From an uncultured Roseburia sp. (GTDB taxonomy: Bacteria; Bacillota; Clostridia; Lachnospirales; Lachnospiraceae): a DNA stretch of 6,478 bases. Shown here piece by piece: positions 5,833-6,478 of the stretch (positions are counted from its first letter, which is position 1; every line of letters begins with the position of its first letter). The stretch covers positions 1 through 6,478 of the forward strand of contig CANODN010000124.1 in assembly GCA_947564765.1 (NCBI GenBank), given 5' to 3'. Made by a program: the position numbers and the translations under genes. The notes under the pieces were generated by a model. The model saw only the letters and a program-made list of their open reading frames with translations, was not told where the DNA came from and ran no database searches.

Positions 5833-6051
5833 TTATAAATAAATCTCACAATCGTCTTCTACTTTTTTGCAATTTTTCAGAACCTCCTGCATCACAGCTT
5901 TCGGCTCCTGCCCTTCTTCAAATTCTACAATCATCTTTAATGTCATAAAATTCACGGTTGCCTCTTTAACGCCGTTTGTTTTCTTTGCAGCTTCCTCCAT
6001 TTTGTTGGCACAATTTGCACAATCTACCTCGATTTTGTATGTTTTTTTCAT
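5833..6051 (-). CDS. Free-standing HMA (heavy-metal-associated) domain protein
   Basis: A 72-aa soluble ferredoxin-like beta-alpha-beta-beta-alpha-beta metal-binding domain. The metal loop is VDCANCANK with Cys11 and Cys14. The Asp before the first Cys (DCxxC) is typical of Zn/Cd-binding HMA domains of P1B-2 pumps, while copper forms usually have MxCxxC. The middle (GVKEATVNFMTLKMIVEFEEG) and the C-terminal helix fit the family. Extra cysteines occur at 61 and 68. It probably replaces the missing N-terminal domain of the ATPase encoded 12 bases downstream, either delivering metal or sensing it. The start ATG at 6049-6051 is chosen because an AGGA lies 9 bases upstream. A longer reading from 6099 would start inside the operator palindrome and add residues not seen in the family. 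Confidence 0.9.
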   Translation of the reverse strand: MKKTYKIEVDCANCANKMEEAAKKTNGVKEATVNFMTLKMIVEFEEGQEPKAVMQEVLKNCKKVEDDCEIYL

Positions 6052-6080
6052 GTCTCTCTTTCCTTTCTTTTTCACATTTT

Positions 6081-6102
6081 CATATGAACAATTATTCATA
6101 TG
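6081..6102. promoter_or_regulatory. SmtB/CzrA/CadC-type operator of the metal operon
   Basis: A perfect inverted repeat CATATGAA (6081-6088), a 6-base centre CAATTA, and TTCATATG (6095-6102). The TGAA-N6-TTCA core is the pattern of operators bound by SmtB/CzrA/CadC repressors. It lies immediately downstream of the -10 box, covering the predicted transcription start near 6105 and the early transcribed region, an ideal position for repression by the ArsR protein encoded in the same operon. Confidence 0.82.
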
Positions 6103-6111
6103 TTTGATTGT

Positions 6112-6139
6112 ATTATACCACCTGTATGATATTTGTCAA
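6112..6139 (-). promoter_or_regulatory. Promoter of the HMA-ATPase-ArsR-SOD operon
   Basis: A consensus -35 TTGACA (6134-6139), a 16-base spacer and a consensus -10 TATAAT (6112-6117) preceded by TGG. The predicted start is near 6105 with a leader of about 55 bases. It is an intrinsically strong promoter, which fits control by a repressor at the adjoining palindrome. Confidence 0.85.
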
Positions 6140-6146
6140 TAGTTAC

Positions 6147-6175
6147 TTGCATGCAAATTTTAAATACTATATAAT
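6147..6175 (+). promoter_or_regulatory. Divergent promoter of the DUF1836 gene
   Basis: A -35 TTGCAT (6147-6152), a 17-base spacer and a -10 TATAAT (6170-6175). Its -35 is only 7 bases from the -35 of the leftward metal-operon promoter. The start would be near 6182, leaving a leader of about 11 bases that begins with the ribosome site GAGGTGA. A perfect 10-bp palindrome TTGCATGCAA (6147-6156) covers the -35 and could be a regulator site. Confidence 0.6.
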
Positions 6176-6192
6176 ATTTTTGAGGTGATACA

Positions 6193-6438
6193 ATGTCGAA
6201 CGATATACATGAATTTTTAAAAGAGGTACTGGATAAACTGCAGACCATGGATTATGTCAAACCGGAATCTCTTCCCAACATTGATTTATATATGGATCAG
6301 GTCACTACGTTTATGGATACGCAGTTAGCTTCCACCAAGCGGCATGAAGAGGATAAAATTCTTACAAAAACAATGATCAACAATTACGCTAAGAACAATC
6401 TCCTCCCCCCGCCGGATAAGAAGAAATATTGTTATTGA
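6193..6438 (+). pseudogene. DUF1836 family putative DNA-binding protein, C-terminally truncated
   Basis: The first 79 residues match the N-terminus of DUF1836 proteins (the Bacillus YkrK-like group, usually about 170-200 aa): an acidic N-terminal helix, then NIDLYMDQVTTFMD (29-42) and DKILTKTMINNYAKNNLLPP with PDKKKY after it. The TMINNYAKNNLLPPP stretch resembles the recognition region of MerR-like winged helices, so a transcription factor role is likely. After KKKY (ending at 6429) the reading gives Cys-Tyr and a TGA at 6436-6438. Family members go on with a Ser-Lys-Glu-His type helix and a long C-terminal domain, and none of the three forward frames to the window edge supplies it. The ATG has a strong GAGGTGA site 4 bases upstream. 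Loss of the C-terminal half suggests a broken gene, a rearrangement or an assembly join. A shortened working protein is less likely but possible. Confidence 0.72.
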
Positions 6439-6478
6439 CAACCACGCTTGACATATAACTTCTTGCACTTGTCATAGT

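Noticed and set aside
6052..6099. Longer start for the HMA protein at 6099
   Set aside because: It would begin inside the operator palindrome and adds 16 residues not seen in HMA domains; the ATG at 6051 has a better-placed ribosome site and starts exactly at the domain.
6448..6478. TTGACA followed by CATAGT at the right edge as a promoter
   Set aside because: The spacer would be 18-19 bases with a poor -10, and the window ends there, so nothing downstream can support it.
1..6478. Mobile element, CRISPR array, phage or defence system
   Set aside because: No transposase, integrase, Cas gene, regular repeats or terminal inverted repeats could be found; the genes belong to housekeeping, metal-homeostasis and small membrane protein families.

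Overview
The window looks like a chromosomal segment from an anaerobic, low-to-moderate GC Firmicute, most likely a clostridium of the Lachnospiraceae type. Reasons: strong AGGAGG-type ribosome binding sites, TTGACA/TATAAT promoters, a T-box leader in front of ileS, a type-2 (eukaryote-like) isoleucyl-tRNA synthetase, and DUF1836, DUF2085 and DUF4190 proteins. The organism is an inference; there is no rRNA or other marker here. I see no tRNA, CRISPR array, transposase or phage gene.

Layout, left to right. (1) 1-1112: the N-terminal 359 residues of ileS on the minus strand, whose reading breaks about 40 bases from the left edge. (2) 1144-1510: the ileS leader, a tRNA-Ile-sensing T-box with an AUC specifier, an antiterminator and a terminator, driven by a good sigma-A promoter. 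(3) 1552-2258: a two-gene unit on the minus strand, a 75-aa two-helix membrane protein followed by an overlapping DUF2085 membrane protein, with its own TTGACA-N17-CATAAT promoter. (4) 2283-3031: a DUF4190 membrane protein with a Gln/Pro/Asn-rich N-terminus and a strongly acidic Asp-repeat C-terminus. (5) 3028-6139: a metal-homeostasis operon read leftwards: a free-standing HMA metal-binding protein, a P1B-2 (Zn/Cd/Pb) ATPase without its own HMA domain, a CadC/SmtB-type ArsR repressor, and a Cu/Zn superoxide dismutase-like protein. A perfect inverted repeat of SmtB/CzrA type lies where transcription of this operon should start. (6) 6147-6478: a back-to-back promoter and a DUF1836 regulator gene on the plus strand, whose family match stops abruptly about 49 bases from the right edge.

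How the genes work together. The ArsR protein probably represses the operon from the 6081-6102 palindrome until Zn/Cd (or Pb) binds it. The HMA protein and the ATPase then bind and export the metal. The SOD-like protein, only 42 bases downstream of the repressor gene, is probably transcribed with them. It keeps every Cu and Zn ligand but has Met where the catalytic-channel Arg of Cu/Zn SOD normally sits, so its activity is an open question. Separately, ileS is controlled by uncharged tRNA-Ile.

Most of the window fits known families. The points most worth a second look are the Arg-to-Met SOD in a Zn/Cd operon, the covarying non-canonical T-box antiterminator, the acidic repeat tail of the DUF4190 protein, and the abrupt loss of gene homology near both ends.
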